Shown here in pieces: positions 10,176 to 17,708 of a stretch of DNA of 32,913 nt (its first letter is position 1; each line of letters opens with the position of its first letter). The notes under the pieces were generated by a model. The model saw only the letters and a list, made by a program, of their open reading frames with translations. It made no database searches and was not told where the DNA came from. The position numbers and the translations under genes are program-made. This DNA comes from Burkholderiales bacterium (GTDB lineage Bacteria > Pseudomonadota > Gammaproteobacteria > Burkholderiales > Burkholderiaceae_C): NCBI GenBank assembly GCA_025351025.1, contig JANXWR010000309.1, positions 1 through 32,913 of the forward strand, written 5' to 3'.

Positions 10176-10742
10176 TCAGCCGGCCCGCATCGGCTTGCTG
10201 AGAAACGCCGAGCCGGCGAGCACGAAGCGCCAAGGCAGATCCTGCGACTTGCTGATGCCGATGCGTGCGCCGCTGGCCACCTTGAACATCGCGTCAACAC
10301 CCTGCGGGACCAGGCGAAACGGCGGCCGGTCGAAGCGCAGGCCGTTCATCGCATGCATCACGCCGAGCGCCTGGCAAAGCCGGCCCGGCCCCGAGCAGAG
10401 CAGCCGCAGCTCCTGCTGGCCGCGCCGCTCGCGCATGGCGGCGACGCCTCGCGTCGGCTCGATGGCGCGGATCAGTACACCGGCACCGTGACCGGCGCGC
10501 ATGCAGACGACGTTCAGGCACCAGTGCAGGCCGTACGAGCGGTAGACGTAGGCGCGGCCCGACGGGCCGAACATCACGGCGTTGCGCGGCGTCTGGCCGC
10601 CGAAGGTGTGCGAGGCCGGCTCGCTCTCGTCGTAGGCCTCGGTCTCGACGATGCGGCCGCCGACGCCCGACACGAACAGGCTCGTGCCGATGAGCGCGCG
10701 TGCGACCTCGATCGAAGTCGCATCGAAGTCGATGGTCGTCAT
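10176..10742 (-). CDS. mpg: 3-methyladenine DNA glycosylase (AAG/MPG family)
   Basis: 188 aa. Removes alkylated and deaminated purines (3-methyladenine, hypoxanthine and others) from DNA as the first step of base excision repair; cytoplasmic. The family signature is clear: RIVETEAYDESEPASHTFGGQTPRNAVMFG near residues 29-58 contains the catalytic Glu that activates water, and AYVYRSYGLHWCLNVVC contains the base-flipping Tyr segment. SGPGRLCQALGV is the conserved DNA-contact region. Length is typical for bacterial members (about 180-210). The ATG at 10742 is divergent from psd with about 60 bases between. It belongs to a set of repair-linked genes in this window (also Ku and a UvrA paralogue), although they are not contiguous. 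Confidence 0.94.
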   Translation of the reverse strand: MTTIDFDATSIEVARALIGTSLFVSGVGGRIVETEAYDESEPASHTFGGQTPRNAVMFGPSGRAYVYRSYGLHWCLNVVCMRAGHGAGVLIRAIEPTRGVAAMRERRGQQELRLLCSGPGRLCQALGVMHAMNGLRFDRPPFRLVPQGVDAMFKVASGARIGISKSQDLPWRFVLAGSAFLSKPMRAG

Positions 10743-10792
10743 CGCGGAAGGATAGCCAGCCGCCCTGCCTCGATAGAATTCGCGCCTTCTGC

Positions 10793-10796
10793 GAGG
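10793..10796 (+). promoter_or_regulatory. Shine-Dalgarno supporting the TTG start of psd
   Basis: GAGG lies nine bases upstream of the TTG at 10806. No in-frame ATG exists between here and the conserved LPQYLLPKRGLT segment, so this site decides the start. Confidence 0.5.
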
Positions 10797-10805
10797 TGCG
10801 CTCCG

Positions 10806-11663
10806 TTGCTCTCCGATCGCCGCAAGGTCCTACCGCAATACCTGTTGCCCAAGCGCGGCCTGACCGCCTTTGCCGGCCGCGTCGCATCGCGCGAGCGCGG
10901 CGCGACCACGACGCGCCTCGTGCGCTGGTTCGTGCGCAAGTACGGCGTCGACATGAGCGAGGCGGCCAACCCCGACGTCGCTTCCTACGCCAGCTTCAAC
11001 GACTTCTTCACGCGCGCCCTCAAGCCCGGTGCGCGCCCGCTCGCCGGCGCCGACCTGGTCTGTCCGGTCGACGGCACGATCAGCCAGTTCGGCGCGATCG
11101 AGAAAGACCAGATCCTGCAGGCCAAAGGCCATCGCTATTCGACGACGGCGCTGGTCGGCGGCGACCGGGCGCTGGCCGAACGCTTTCAGGACGGCAGCTT
11201 CGCCACGCTCTACCTGAGCCCGAAGGACTATCACCGCATCCACATGCCCTGCGACGGCGTGCTGACGCGCATGATCGACGTGCCCGGCGCCTTCTTCTCG
11301 GTCAATCCGACGACGGCGCGCGGCGTGCCGGGCCTGTTCGCGCGCAACGAGCGCGTCGTCTGCGTGTTCGAGTCGAAGGCGGTCGGCAGCTTCGTGCTCG
11401 TGCTCGTCGGCGCGACCATCGTCGGCAGCATGGCCACGGTGTGGCACGGCATCGTTAATACGCCGCGAGTGCGCCGCGTGCGCGAATGGAACTACAGCGA
11501 CGGCAAGGTCGCCTTGCGAACGGGCGAGGAAATGGGCCGCTTCATGCTCGGCTCGACCGTCGTGCTGTTGTTCGGCGAGAGTGCCGGGCTTGCCTTCAAT
11601 CCGGCCTGGCAGCCGGGGCGGGCGATCCGGCTCGGCGAGGCGATGGCCACGAAGCGCGGTTGA
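10806..11663 (+). CDS. psd: Phosphatidylserine decarboxylase proenzyme
   Basis: 285 aa from a TTG start at 10806 (MLSDRRKVLPQYLLPKRGLT), which aligns with the usual N-terminus of bacterial Psd. The 518-aa track ORF includes about 230 residues of antisense glycosylase shadow. Psd converts phosphatidylserine to phosphatidylethanolamine at the inner membrane. Catalytic-triad segments are visible: Asp in VCPVDGTISQFG, His in YHRIHMPCDG, and the autocleavage site LGST, where Ser250 becomes the pyruvoyl group and leaves a 36-residue alpha chain. SYASFNDFFTRALKPGARP is a family hallmark. The length matches the E. coli type (about 280-320). The next gene begins two bases after its stop, so the two are probably co-translated. 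Confidence 0.95.
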   Translation: MLSDRRKVLPQYLLPKRGLTAFAGRVASRERGATTTRLVRWFVRKYGVDMSEAANPDVASYASFNDFFTRALKPGARPLAGADLVCPVDGTISQFGAIEKDQILQAKGHRYSTTALVGGDRALAERFQDGSFATLYLSPKDYHRIHMPCDGVLTRMIDVPGAFFSVNPTTARGVPGLFARNERVVCVFESKAVGSFVLVLVGATIVGSMATVWHGIVNTPRVRRVREWNYSDGKVALRTGEEMGRFMLGSTVVLLFGESAGLAFNPAWQPGRAIRLGEAMATKRG

Positions 11664-11665
11664 AG

Positions 11666-12589
11666 ATGCGTGCGGTCTTCGTCGACGCCAACCCGACCCT
11701 GCGCTCGCTTGCGGAGCGGATCGGCGCGGCGTCGATGCCGGCGCTCGAGCTTTCCTATGGCTCGGCCGACATCGCACCGGACAAGCTGCCCGAAGCGCTC
11801 GCGGACGCCGCGATCGCCGTCATCGACCACACCGCCTTGCCGATCGATATCGCGCGCCGTTGCACCGGCTTGCGGCACGTCGTCTTCCTCGGCACCGGTG
11901 CACGCAGCTACATGGATCCGGAAGCGCTGGCCGAGCTCGGCATTGCGGTTCACATCATCAAGGGCTACGGCGACACGGCCGTCGCTGAATGTGCGATCGG
12001 CCTGCTCTTCGCCGCGGCGCGCGGCTTCGCGGTGATGGACCGCGGCATGCGCGACGGCCGGTGGCTGCGCACGGAAGGAATGCAGCTCACCGGCAAGACG
12101 CTCGGCCTGATCGGCTTCGGCGGCATCGGCGCCGAAGTGGCGCGCCTCGCCCTCGGCATCGGCATGAAGGCCCTGGCCTGGAACCGCACGCCGAAGTCGC
12201 ACGGCGGCGTCGAGTTCGTGTCGATCGAGCGACTGCTCGCCGAAAGCGACGCGGTCTCCCTGCACCTGCTGCTCGACGACGAGACGCGCGGCCTGCTCTC
12301 ACGCGAGCGCATCGCCGCGATGCGGCCCGGCGCGATCCTCGTCAACACCGCGCGGGGCGCGCTCGTCGACGAGGCAGCGATGGTCGAAGCCTTGCGCTCA
12401 GGCCGGCTCGGCCATGCGGCGCTCGATGTGTTCGACGTCGAGCCGCTGCCCGCCGGCCACGTGCTCGCGACCTTGCCCAACGTCACGCTGTCAGCGCACT
12501 CCGGATTCCGCACGCCCGAGGCGAACGAGCGGCTGATCGAGGCCGCCTTCGCACATTGCCGGCGGATCCTGGCCGGAACCGACGTCTAG
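11666..12589 (+). CDS. D-2-hydroxyacid dehydrogenase (NAD-binding, phosphoglycerate dehydrogenase-like)
   Basis: 307 aa from the ATG at 11666, two bases after the psd stop; the longer track ORF is psd shadow. The family reduces 2-keto acids to D-2-hydroxyacids (or the reverse) with NAD(P)H. The dinucleotide fold GLIGFGGIGAEVARLALGIGM (GFGGIG at residues 150-155) is followed by the catalytic Arg230 (NTARGALVDE), Glu259 (DVFDVEPLP) and His278 (SAHSGFRTPEA), so the active site is complete. It lacks a C-terminal ACT domain, and at 307 aa it is shorter than SerA, so it is not a standard serine-pathway enzyme. The substrate is unknown; glyoxylate/hydroxypyruvate reductase-like activity is possible. 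Its stop codon overlaps that of the convergent outer-membrane gene within a CTAG palindrome. Confidence 0.9.
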   Translation: MRAVFVDANPTLRSLAERIGAASMPALELSYGSADIAPDKLPEALADAAIAVIDHTALPIDIARRCTGLRHVVFLGTGARSYMDPEALAELGIAVHIIKGYGDTAVAECAIGLLFAAARGFAVMDRGMRDGRWLRTEGMQLTGKTLGLIGFGGIGAEVARLALGIGMKALAWNRTPKSHGGVEFVSIERLLAESDAVSLHLLLDDETRGLLSRERIAAMRPGAILVNTARGALVDEAAMVEALRSGRLGHAALDVFDVEPLPAGHVLATLPNVTLSAHSGFRTPEANERLIEAAFAHCRRILAGTDV

Positions 12590-13329
12590 AACTCGTACTT
12601 CACCCGCATCGTGAACATGTTGCCGCGCTGCGCATAGGTCTTGCCTGCCAGGTAGGCGGCCTGCCACTGAACGGTGCCCGGACCCGCGGGAATGGACCCG
12701 AACAGCGCCGGCCCGGCCCGATGCGATTGCGCCTCGTGCGGCAGCCAGTGGTCCCAGGGTCCGACCTCGCCGAAGCCTTGCGCACCGACGTGCAGCCAGC
12801 GCCTCCACCGGTAGCGCAGCTGCCACTGGTAGCTCAGCTCGGTCGGTTGCGCCGACAGCGCGCCGAAGCCGCGCTCGAAGAAGACGTTGAGGTTGAGCTG
12901 AGTGCGGCCGACGTCGGTCTGCAGGGCCGGGCCGAAGTCCAGGGCGTAGCCCGAGGCCGGATGCTGCGGCCGGATCAGCTGGGTGTGGATCCCCAGGTCG
13001 AACGGATACTGGCCCTGCGTGAGCAGGACATCGTTCTGCCAGTTCAAGGTGTCCAGGTGGGTCGCGAACTTCGACGCACCGACGTAGCTCGCGAGGAGCT
13101 CGGTGTACCAGCGACCGTTGACGTTCCAGCCGAGGCCGACTTCGGGCCAGGCGACTTCGGAAGAGCCGCGTGGCTTGACCGTCCAGTAGCGGAAGTCGAC
13201 CGTCTTCACGCCCGGGTCGTCGTAGACGGTGACGACGTAGTAGCCCGGCTCGGCGTGGACCGTGCCGCAGCAGAGCGCCGCGAGCGCGACGAGCCTGCGC
13301 ATGACGATGGCGGCGCGCAGCTTCAACAT
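12586..13329 (-). CDS. Predicted outer-membrane beta-barrel protein of the cupredoxin/c-di-GMP operon
   Basis: 247 aa from the ATG at 13329, which overlaps the stop of the GGDEF-EAL gene as TGATG; the track start at 13452 is less likely. The first 25 or so residues form a signal peptide (RRLVALAALCCGTVHA, cut before EPGYY). The mature part alternates aromatic, polar and small residues (WPEVGLGWNVNGRWYTELLASYVG, YQWQLRYRWRRWLHVGAQGFGEVG) and ends in MRVKYEF, with the terminal Phe typical of outer-membrane barrels. I do not recognise a named domain. As the last gene of the three-gene unit it may act as the outer-membrane partner of the cupredoxin or the sensor. Both the signal and the barrel are inferred from sequence pattern only. 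Confidence 0.8.
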   Translation of the reverse strand: MLKLRAAIVMRRLVALAALCCGTVHAEPGYYVVTVYDDPGVKTVDFRYWTVKPRGSSEVAWPEVGLGWNVNGRWYTELLASYVGASKFATHLDTLNWQNDVLLTQGQYPFDLGIHTQLIRPQHPASGYALDFGPALQTDVGRTQLNLNVFFERGFGALSAQPTELSYQWQLRYRWRRWLHVGAQGFGEVGPWDHWLPHEAQSHRAGPALFGSIPAGPGTVQWQAAYLAGKTYAQRGNMFTMRVKYEF

Positions 13330-15743
13330 CAATGCAGCACCGCGACGTCGGCGCCTGGCGGACGCCGGCCCGCCGACCAGGTGGCCGACCATTGCAGGAA
13401 CTCGCTTACCGGCATCGGGCGGCCCATGTGGAAGCCCTGCGCCTGGTCGCAATGCAGCTCGCGCAGCATGTTCCAGACCTGCAGGTTCTCCACGCCCTCG
13501 GCGACGACGACGATGCCCAGGTTGTGCGCCAGGTCGATGGTCGAGCGGACGATCATCGCGTCGTCGGCATCGGTCTGCATGTGGCGCACGAAGGATTGGT
13601 CGATCTTCAGCTCATCGACTGGCAGTCGCTTCAGGTAGGCGAGCGACGAATAGCCGGTGCCGAAGTCGTCGATCGAGAGCTTGAAGCCGATCGCGCTGAG
13701 CCGGTCGAGCGTGACCAGGGCGCGCTGCGGATCGTCCATCATCGCGCTCTCGGTGATCTCGAGGCAGAAGGCCCGCGCCGGCGCGCGGCGGCGCGCCAGC
13801 ACGGCCTCGAATTTCTGCGGCAGCTCGGGGTCGAGCAGGTCGCGCGTCGAAAGGTTCACCGACAGCACCAGCTCGATGCCTTCTTCGGCGAGCGTGCGCG
13901 AGTGGCAGGCGGCGGCGTCGAAGACCCACATCGTCAGCGCACGAATGAAGCCGGTCTGCTCGGCGAACGGAATGAACTCGGCCGGCGGCACCAGGCCGCG
14001 CCGCGGATGCAGCCAGCGCACCAGCGCCTCGGCGCCGACGACCTGACCGGTCTCGAGCGCGAGCTTGGGCTGGAGGTACAGGCACAGCTCATCGCGCTCG
14101 ACGGCCTGTCGCAGCTCGCTGATCAGGGTCAGCGTCTGCGCGCTGGCGACGTCGACCGAAGGGTCGTACATCAGCGGGCCGGTGCCGCGGCTCTTGGCTG
14201 CGTACATGGCGACCTCGGCGCGATTGAGAAGGGCATCGCCGTCATCGGCATGCTCGGGCCAGCAGGCGATGCCGATGCCGGCGCCCATGTCGACGTGGTG
14301 CTCTTCGAGCATCAGCGGCGCCTGGAACGACTGCTCGATCCGCCTGGCCACCGAGAGCGCGAGCTCGGCGTCGCCGGCGCGCAGCAGCACGCCGAACTCG
14401 TCGCCGCTCAGCCGGGCGACGAGGTCGCCTTCGCGCACCAGCTGCCGGCTCAGGCGCTCGGCCACCTGGACCAGCAGCAGGTCGCCGATGCGGTAGCCGA
14501 GCACGTCGTTGACGTGCTTGAAGCGGTTCAGGTCGAGCATGAGGATGGCCACCGAGCCGTTCGATGGCGCCTGGGCGATCGCCTCGTTCACCGCTTCGCG
14601 GAAGCGGGCGCGGTTGGGCAAGCCGGTCAGGCTGTCCCAGTAGGCGAGCTTCAGGACCTGCGCCTGGTTCTCGGCGATGTTGATGCGCATCCGCTCGAAC
14701 GACTGCGACAGCTCGCCGATCTCGTCGTGGCGCTGCATGCCGCGCATCGGCGTCGCGTAGTCGCCGCGGCCGAGCCGCTCGGCGGCGTCGGCGAGTCCAC
14801 GCAGCGGCGTCGTCACGCGGCGCGCCGTGAACACGCTGCCGAGCGCGAACACGGCGATGCCCATCAGCGTGATGCCGATCAGGGCCAGCTGCAGGTCGCG
14901 CGGCAGCCGCACCGCGTCGTCGACCGAGAGCGTGAGCAAGGCGCGCACGCCGGCGCCGGCGTCGGCTTCGCGGCCCAGGCTCAGCGTCTTCACGCGCACG
15001 CCCAGCTCGTCGCCCTGCGTCGTCACCGAGCGCATCGCGGCGTCTTCGCTGCCGTCCGGCCAAGGCTGGCGCGCCAGCCCTGTGGCGCTGGCGCCGTCGA
15101 GCGTCGTCAGATTGACGGTCCACGGCTCGCTTGCCGAAGCGCGCGCGATCAGCGTCAGGTCCAGCGCCGACAGCCGCTGCATGTCGCTGGCGAGCTGTCC
15201 GTCGATCGGAAAGTCCATCAGCACCCAGCCGACGACGAGCGGCGCCCGGATCGGCACGAGCACCGCCTGGTAGGGCCGCCCCGCGCGCAACGTGATGACG
15301 CTGGCCTGGCCCGACGCCGCCGATTGCGCCGACAGCCGCTCGGCCAGCGGCAGCAGGTCACGCGCCTCGCTCGCCGTAGAGGCGCGCAGCTTGAAGTCGG
15401 TGGCCAGCAGCGCGACTTCGGTGGCGCCGATCCGCGCGCCATGGTTGGCGAGCACCGAGACGATGGTTTCGCTGTCGTTGGAGCTCACCGCCTCGCGAAA
15501 TCCGTAGTCGGCGGCGAGCAGACGGGCGCCGTTGATCAGCGTCTGGGCGCGCCGATCGAGCAGGTTCTGCAGCAGCCGTTCGCCGGCCTGCAGCTTGGCC
15601 GGCAGAACCCGATGCGCGTGCTCCGACAGGCTCGCCCGCAAGGCGACGAAGCTGGCCAGCTGCACCGCCAGCAGCAGGCCGAGAAAGAGCAGGATGATGC
15701 GGCCGCCGATCGAGCGCTGCCACCAATGGCCGCGCCCGCTCAT
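13329..15743 (-). CDS. Membrane-bound periplasmic sensor-HAMP-GGDEF-EAL protein (c-di-GMP turnover)
   Basis: 804 aa. TM helix at about 16-36, then an approximately 250-residue periplasmic sensor (CACHE-like by architecture, not by clear motif), TM helix at about 286-306, HAMP at about 304-357, GGDEF domain at about 365-525 and EAL domain at about 540-790. The cyclase motif is SGDEF (446-450) instead of GGDEF, while the RxxD inhibitory site (REGD, 437-440) is kept. The phosphodiesterase motifs look complete: EALVR (572-576), VNLS, EITES, DDFGTGYSSL, LKID and AEGVE. The protein may therefore mainly degrade c-di-GMP, or do both. The start overlaps the cupredoxin stop (ATGA), and the stop overlaps the start of the barrel gene (TGATG), giving strong translational coupling. 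The signal sensed is unknown; the neighbour suggests copper or redox state. Confidence 0.95.
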   Translation of the reverse strand: MSGRGHWWQRSIGGRIILLFLGLLLAVQLASFVALRASLSEHAHRVLPAKLQAGERLLQNLLDRRAQTLINGARLLAADYGFREAVSSNDSETIVSVLANHGARIGATEVALLATDFKLRASTASEARDLLPLAERLSAQSAASGQASVITLRAGRPYQAVLVPIRAPLVVGWVLMDFPIDGQLASDMQRLSALDLTLIARASASEPWTVNLTTLDGASATGLARQPWPDGSEDAAMRSVTTQGDELGVRVKTLSLGREADAGAGVRALLTLSVDDAVRLPRDLQLALIGITLMGIAVFALGSVFTARRVTTPLRGLADAAERLGRGDYATPMRGMQRHDEIGELSQSFERMRINIAENQAQVLKLAYWDSLTGLPNRARFREAVNEAIAQAPSNGSVAILMLDLNRFKHVNDVLGYRIGDLLLVQVAERLSRQLVREGDLVARLSGDEFGVLLRAGDAELALSVARRIEQSFQAPLMLEEHHVDMGAGIGIACWPEHADDGDALLNRAEVAMYAAKSRGTGPLMYDPSVDVASAQTLTLISELRQAVERDELCLYLQPKLALETGQVVGAEALVRWLHPRRGLVPPAEFIPFAEQTGFIRALTMWVFDAAACHSRTLAEEGIELVLSVNLSTRDLLDPELPQKFEAVLARRRAPARAFCLEITESAMMDDPQRALVTLDRLSAIGFKLSIDDFGTGYSSLAYLKRLPVDELKIDQSFVRHMQTDADDAMIVRSTIDLAHNLGIVVVAEGVENLQVWNMLRELHCDQAQGFHMGRPMPVSEFLQWSATWSAGRRPPGADVAVLH

Positions 15744-16405
15744 TTCGGCCGCCCGACCGTGCCGAGCGAGCTGCGTTGCTCGATGTCGGCGTTGCCGACG
15801 ACCAGCGGCGTCGAGGTCGGTGGTGCGTCCTCCGCCAGCGACGAGTGCCAGACGCGCAGCCGGTAGCTGCCCGGCGCCACGCCGTCGATCTGCGCCCGAC
15901 CCGAGGCCGCGCTGCGGGCGTGCAGCGGCGTATCGACGACGACCACCCAGGCCACCATCTGGTCGTGGATGTTGCAGCCCAGGACGGCGATGCCGGGCTT
16001 GTCGAACACCACCGGCTGCGCCGGCACGCCGGCATAGAGCTTGAGCTCGAAGGTCTTGACCGGCGAGAACGAATAGACGTGGTGCCGGACCGTGTCGTTG
16101 TTGGGGAACGTGACCGGCGTGCCGACGGTCACGACGCTGATCTGCGGCGTGAACTGGCGATGCACCTGCGCAATCTGCACGCCGCTCATCGGGCTGACCG
16201 GCAGCCGCCCTGCAGCCGGCTCCAGCATAACGACGGCGTCGACGAGCGGCCGGTTATCCGCGTCGGTGACGACAACGCTCACCGTCGCCGCGTGGGTGCT
16301 CTGGGTGACGGCGGCGAGGGCGAGGCAGACGAGAAGAAGGGAGACGGGGCGGAGCACGGCGGACGGCGTCGAAGGCGGGTGGCAGAAACGGCCAGGGATC
16401 GGCAA
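15740..16405 (-). CDS. Exported cupredoxin (amicyanin/plastocyanin-like, 'methylamine utilization protein' type)
   Basis: 221 aa from the ATG at 16405; a GTG at 16357 (VLRPVSLLLVCLALAAVTQSTHA) would give a tighter signal peptide and 205 aa. After the signal the protein has a carboxypeptidase-regulatory-like start (VVVTDADNRPLVDAVVML) and then a cupredoxin core: TFPNNDTVRHHVYSF holds the first His ligand (His108 or 109), and GCNIHDQM supplies Cys144, His147 and Met150. C-x2-H-x2-M is the short ligand loop known from amicyanin, so a type 1 blue copper site is likely. Such proteins carry electrons or bind copper in the periplasm. No methylamine dehydrogenase genes are present. The gene opens a three-gene unit with overlapping stops and starts, so its product probably feeds the sensor domain of the next protein; that link is inference. 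Confidence 0.85.
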   Translation of the reverse strand: MPIPGRFCHPPSTPSAVLRPVSLLLVCLALAAVTQSTHAATVSVVVTDADNRPLVDAVVMLEPAAGRLPVSPMSGVQIAQVHRQFTPQISVVTVGTPVTFPNNDTVRHHVYSFSPVKTFELKLYAGVPAQPVVFDKPGIAVLGCNIHDQMVAWVVVVDTPLHARSAASGRAQIDGVAPGSYRLRVWHSSLAEDAPPTSTPLVVGNADIEQRSSLGTVGRPK

Positions 16406-16536
16406 TCGCTGGAACGCATCTCCACATCGGCCGATTCACCGCCGACTTGAACCGGCGATCCGCTTCGCCGGCAGTATTTCCGCCCTGGATCGCCGCTACC
16501 GTCTCGGCCAAGTCCCGAAACGCGCTTCGCTGCGGC

Positions 16537-17694
16537 TCAATCGAGCTTCCACTTGTTGTCGACGACCTTGACGATGACGCGGGCACGCTGGTCGAGCCCG
16601 AGGTGGTCGTTCTTCGACATGTTGACGACGCCGTTCGAGACGTGCAGGTCGTGGATGCCCTCGAGCGCCTCGCGCAGCGCGACGCGGAACTCCCGCGTGC
16701 CCGGCCTGGCCTTCTTGAGCGCGATCGGCAAGGCCTGGTTCAGCTCGAGCCAGGCGTCCCAGGTGTAGGAGCCGAAGGCCGAGACGCTGCCCGAGCCGTT
16801 GGCCGCCTCGTAGCGCTTCACGTAGTCGAGCGCCGCGACGCGCGCCGGGTGGTCGGCCGGCAGCGCTGCAGCGACGACGACCGGACTGGTCGGCACGAAC
16901 ATGCCTTCGATGTCCTTGCCGCCGACACGCAGGAAGTCGTTATTGGCGACGCCGTGGTTGAAGTAGACGCTGCCCTTGTAGCCGCGCTCGACCAGCGCGC
17001 GCGCCGGCAGCACCGCCGGCGTGCCCGAGGCGCCGATGACGATCATGTCGGGATTGGCGGCGACCAGCTTGACGATCTGCCCGGTGACGCTGGTGTCCCG
17101 CGGCGCGAAGCGCTCGCTGGCGACGATGCGGATGTGGCGTGCCTCGGCGAATTTCTCGAACTCGGCGTAGAAGGCCTCGCCGAGTGCGTCGTTGAAGCCG
17201 ATGTAGCCCATCGTCTTCATGCCGCGCTTGGCGGCGTGCTCGAGGATGGCGAGGACCATCATCGTGTCGGTCTGCGGCGTCTTGAACATCCACGCCTTCT
17301 TGGCGCTCATCGGCTCGATGATGCGTGCCGACGAAGCGAGCGAGATGACCGGCGTCTCGCCCTCGGCGACGACGTCGATCATGGCCAGCGTGTTCGGCGT
17401 CGTGGTCGAGCCGATGATGACGTCGACCTTGTTCTCGCTGATGAGCTTCCTGGTATTTACGACCGCCGCGCTCGAGTCGCTGGCGTCGTCGAACACGACG
17501 TACTCGATCGACTGGCCGGCGATCGTCTTCGGCAGCAGAGCGATCGTGTTCTTCTCGGGAATGCCGAGCGAGACCGCCGGGCCGGTGGTCGAGAGCGTGA
17601 CGCCGACCTTGATCTGCGCCATGGCCGCGAGCGGCAGTGCCGCGACGAGGCTCAGGATGAAGACGGGCGCCGAGCGGCGAAAAAATCGTGGCAT
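16537..17694 (-). CDS. ABC transporter substrate-binding protein, LivK/branched-chain amino acid type
   Basis: 385 aa from the ATG at 17694, which has AGGAGA seven bases upstream; an ATG at 17712 overlapping the P450 stop (ATGA) is an alternative. Signal peptide RFFRRSAPVFILSLVAALPLAAMA is followed by the periplasmic-binding fold IKVGVTLSTTGPAVSLGIPEKNTIALLP. The pattern VDVIIGSTTTPNTLAMIDVVAEGETPVISLASS, then MFKTPQTDTMMVLAILEHAAKRG, is typical of Peripla_BP_6 (LivK-like) proteins that bind amino acids, amides or aromatic acids in the periplasm. No LivHMGF permease or ATPase genes are adjacent, so it is an orphan subunit. Its place directly after a P450 gene suggests it binds the P450 substrate or a related compound; this is inference. 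Confidence 0.93.
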   Translation of the reverse strand: MPRFFRRSAPVFILSLVAALPLAAMAQIKVGVTLSTTGPAVSLGIPEKNTIALLPKTIAGQSIEYVVFDDASDSSAAVVNTRKLISENKVDVIIGSTTTPNTLAMIDVVAEGETPVISLASSARIIEPMSAKKAWMFKTPQTDTMMVLAILEHAAKRGMKTMGYIGFNDALGEAFYAEFEKFAEARHIRIVASERFAPRDTSVTGQIVKLVAANPDMIVIGASGTPAVLPARALVERGYKGSVYFNHGVANNDFLRVGGKDIEGMFVPTSPVVVAAALPADHPARVAALDYVKRYEAANGSGSVSAFGSYTWDAWLELNQALPIALKKARPGTREFRVALREALEGIHDLHVSNGVVNMSKNDHLGLDQRARVIVKVVDNKWKLD

Positions 17695-17701
17695 GCGAGA
17701 G

Positions 17702-17707
17702 TCTCCT
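17702..17707 (-). promoter_or_regulatory. Shine-Dalgarno of the substrate-binding protein gene
   Basis: AGGAGA on the minus strand, seven bases upstream of the ATG at 17694. It favours this start over the ATG at 17712 that overlaps the P450 stop. Confidence 0.6.
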
Positions 17708-17708
17708 G

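Noticed and set aside
10107-11663. 518-aa Psd with a long N-terminal extension
   Set aside because: The extension is antisense to the DNA glycosylase; the conserved Psd N-terminus begins at TTG 10806.
13332-15866. 844-aa plus-strand ORF opposite the GGDEF-EAL gene
   Set aside because: It is a compositional shadow; the minus strand carries complete domain motifs and coupled start/stop codons.
15740-16405. Methylamine utilisation function for the cupredoxin
   Set aside because: Only the copper-ligand spacing resembles amicyanin; no methylamine dehydrogenase or maturation gene is in the window.
16254-16586. 110-aa minus-strand ORF in the spacer upstream of the cupredoxin gene
   Set aside because: It overlaps the binding-protein and cupredoxin ends out of frame and has no recognisable family; more likely it is spacer holding the operon promoter.
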